Part shown: one piece after another, positions 30,224-31,101 of the stretch
Layout: each line of letters starts with the position of its first letter
Position numbering within the stretch: position 1 is the first letter of the stretch
DNA from: JAZGDL01 sp036477795
Lineage (GTDB): Bacteria > Planctomycetota > Phycisphaerae > UBA1845
Direction of reading: 5' to 3'
DNA length: 31,101 nt
NCBI GenBank assembly: GCA_036477795.1
Contig: JAZGDL010000462.1
Span: 1-31,101 of the forward strand
Notes under the pieces: model-generated
What the model saw: the letters and a program-made list of their open reading frames with translations, nothing else
Databases searched by the model: none
What the model was told of the DNA's origin: nothing
Translations under genes and position numbers: made by a program

Positions 30224-31101
30224 TCAAAGCTCATCCCCCGCAGGAGGCAACGTTGCGGGCGGTCTGATCAACCGGGCGTCGGCCCAGTCGGCATGGTCCG
30301 ACAGATCCAGATCTTCACCGAATTCAACGATCAACGAAAGCAACGTCACACCCGTGAGGTCGACGGTGAGATTGCGCGGCGGATCGCGCCCGGTCAACGG
30401 TCCGCTGTCGAACAGCGATCGGCCGTCGCCCTCGATCCTGAACACCACGTTCCCGCGGGGGCGCACGGCGTCGTCGATACCGATGGTGGCTGCGAAGGTT
30501 TCATAGGCGTTGTCGATCGCGTATTCCAGCGTGCTCCCGGCATGGACACCGATGCCTCGCTGAAACTGTTGCCCGTCGATGGCCAATGGCCCGTTTGACA
30601 CGCTCCGGTCAAAGCGCGCCGGCACCGGAGGATGCAGCAGGCCGCGGGTATCCTCTCGCGCCGGTGTCATCCCGCTCAAGTACACCACGCGATTGCTGTG
30701 AAACTCGATCCATGCCAGCCGGTCCACCGCGATGTCGATCTCGTCGGCGAAGACCGTGCCGAAACGGATGGAGGATGCGTCGCCTGAAATGGGTCGGGCG
30801 GCGAATGACATTCCGTCGTCCAAGTGTACCGTAGCCGGCCATCGTTCGCCGCTTTCCAGGCCCGTCGCGAACACGATTCCCACGACGCGGTCGAAAGTGA
30901 ACGCCCGCTCTTTCTTGTTGAACAGTATTCGCCCGCCCTCAGGGCCCAGCGTGACGACGCGGCCGCGGATGGTGCCAACCTCGCCCCGATGCAGCGTGAC
31001 CAGCACGTCCTTGCCAGCCAGCCGGTTTGCCAGGGCGTCGTCGAAGACCGCTCGGGGCGCCACGGCGGGTGCCACTGGCGGCTTGTCCGCCAGTGCACTG
31101 G
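30224..31101 (-). CDS. NPCBM-domain protein, partial at the right edge
   Basis: The frame is open to the window edge; a GTG at 31075 is the first candidate start inside the window, but upstream codons (SALADKPP) continue in frame. The first half is beta-rich (VLVTLHRGEVGTIRGRVVTL, ERAFTFDRVVGIVF), resembling a small barrel. The last 140 residues form an NPCBM/NEW2 domain, a putative carbohydrate-binding module: GPLAIDGQQFQRGIGVHAGS, YAIDNAYETFAATIGIDD, NVVFRIEGDGRSLFDSGPL, and DHADWADARLI at the end. It is first in the visible leftward operon with the two HtrA-like genes, so it may recognise surface glycans at the same site. That link is inferred. Confidence 0.85.
   Translation of the reverse strand, partial: SALADKPPVAPAVAPRAVFDDALANRLAGKDVLVTLHRGEVGTIRGRVVTLGPEGGRILFNKKERAFTFDRVVGIVFATGLESGERWPATVHLDDGMSFAARPISGDASSIRFGTVFADEIDIAVDRLAWIEFHSNRVVYLSGMTPAREDTRGLLHPPVPARFDRSVSNGPLAIDGQQFQRGIGVHAGSTLEYAIDNAYETFAATIGIDDAVRPRGNVVFRIEGDGRSLFDSGPLTGRDPPRNLTVDLTGVTLLSLIVEFGEDLDLSDHADWADARLIRPPATLPPAGDEL
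31073..31095. repeat. In-gene palindrome CACTGGCGG-CTTGT-CCGCCAGTG
   Basis: A 9-bp perfect stem around CTTGT, in frame within the NPCBM gene and followed by a further CACTGG. It is related to 28465-28485. Confidence 0.7.

Noticed and set aside
30126..30227. N-terminal extension of the HtrA-like protease (WDRL-type repeats)
   Set aside because: It is encoded by repeat family 'GGCTGGAAAGCCGG', while a proper signal peptide starts at 30125.

Overview
The window looks like a GC-rich chromosome segment from a member of the Planctomycetota, probably of Phycisphaerae type and possibly from an environmental assembly. This rests on family content, not on a marker gene. The content is an ECF sigma factor followed by a membrane protein with a pseudopilin-like tail and an H-Xn-DG motif, an NPCBM protein in an operon with HtrA-like proteins, a large Cys-rich/FG-GAP lipoprotein, and many short dispersed repeats both between and inside genes. 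No rRNA, tRNA, CRISPR array, integrase or transposase was seen.

Layout. 1-2106: a partial L,D-transpeptidase (-), diverging from an ECF sigma factor and its probable membrane regulator. 2276-5031: endonuclease V, MoaA and stand-alone CoaB, each separated by repeats. 5032-12734: envelope genes, namely a 1140-aa secreted Cys-rich FG-GAP lipoprotein with a clear terminator, a secreted SurA/PpiD-like protein and an unrecognised lipoprotein. 12966-16662: the purine pair purL (carrying two fused PurS-like domains) and purQ. 16736-17379: a RelE/ParE-Phd toxin-antitoxin pair (-). 17790-19280: ribosomal protein S1 (-). 19412-23873: a methyltransferase, two unrecognised membrane-anchored proteins, a LigD phosphoesterase-like protein and a TPR lipoprotein. 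23944-25995: glutamine-hydrolysing asparagine synthetase. 26083-31101: a leftward operon of an NPCBM protein, a two-module HtrA-like protease and a second HtrA-like protein that has lost its catalytic triad.

The most unusual feature is the repeat system. Arrays of 7-bp units (GGATTGC, GCGAATR, GGTCGAA, CGACATT, CTAGAAA types) and of an 8-bp unit (CCTTCGTG type) recur. Several are arranged as inverted arms around a short core, so that they could fold into long hairpins or act as terminal inverted repeats. Separate palindromic families sit beside them. These elements fill operon junctions, supply stop codons to three genes, occupy two divergent promoter regions as near-copies of one element, and lie in frame inside coding genes. 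The asparagine synthetase gene carries about five such insertions, and the large HtrA-like protein carries a composite insertion of about 65 residues. The unit types found inside genes are free of stop codons in all six frames, whereas the two types containing stops are found only outside intact reading frames or at a gene's extreme end. No mobilising enzyme is encoded here, so any mobility would have to be supplied in trans.

Limits: everything here was read by eye. Family assignments come from recalled motifs, and repeat identities were aligned by hand.
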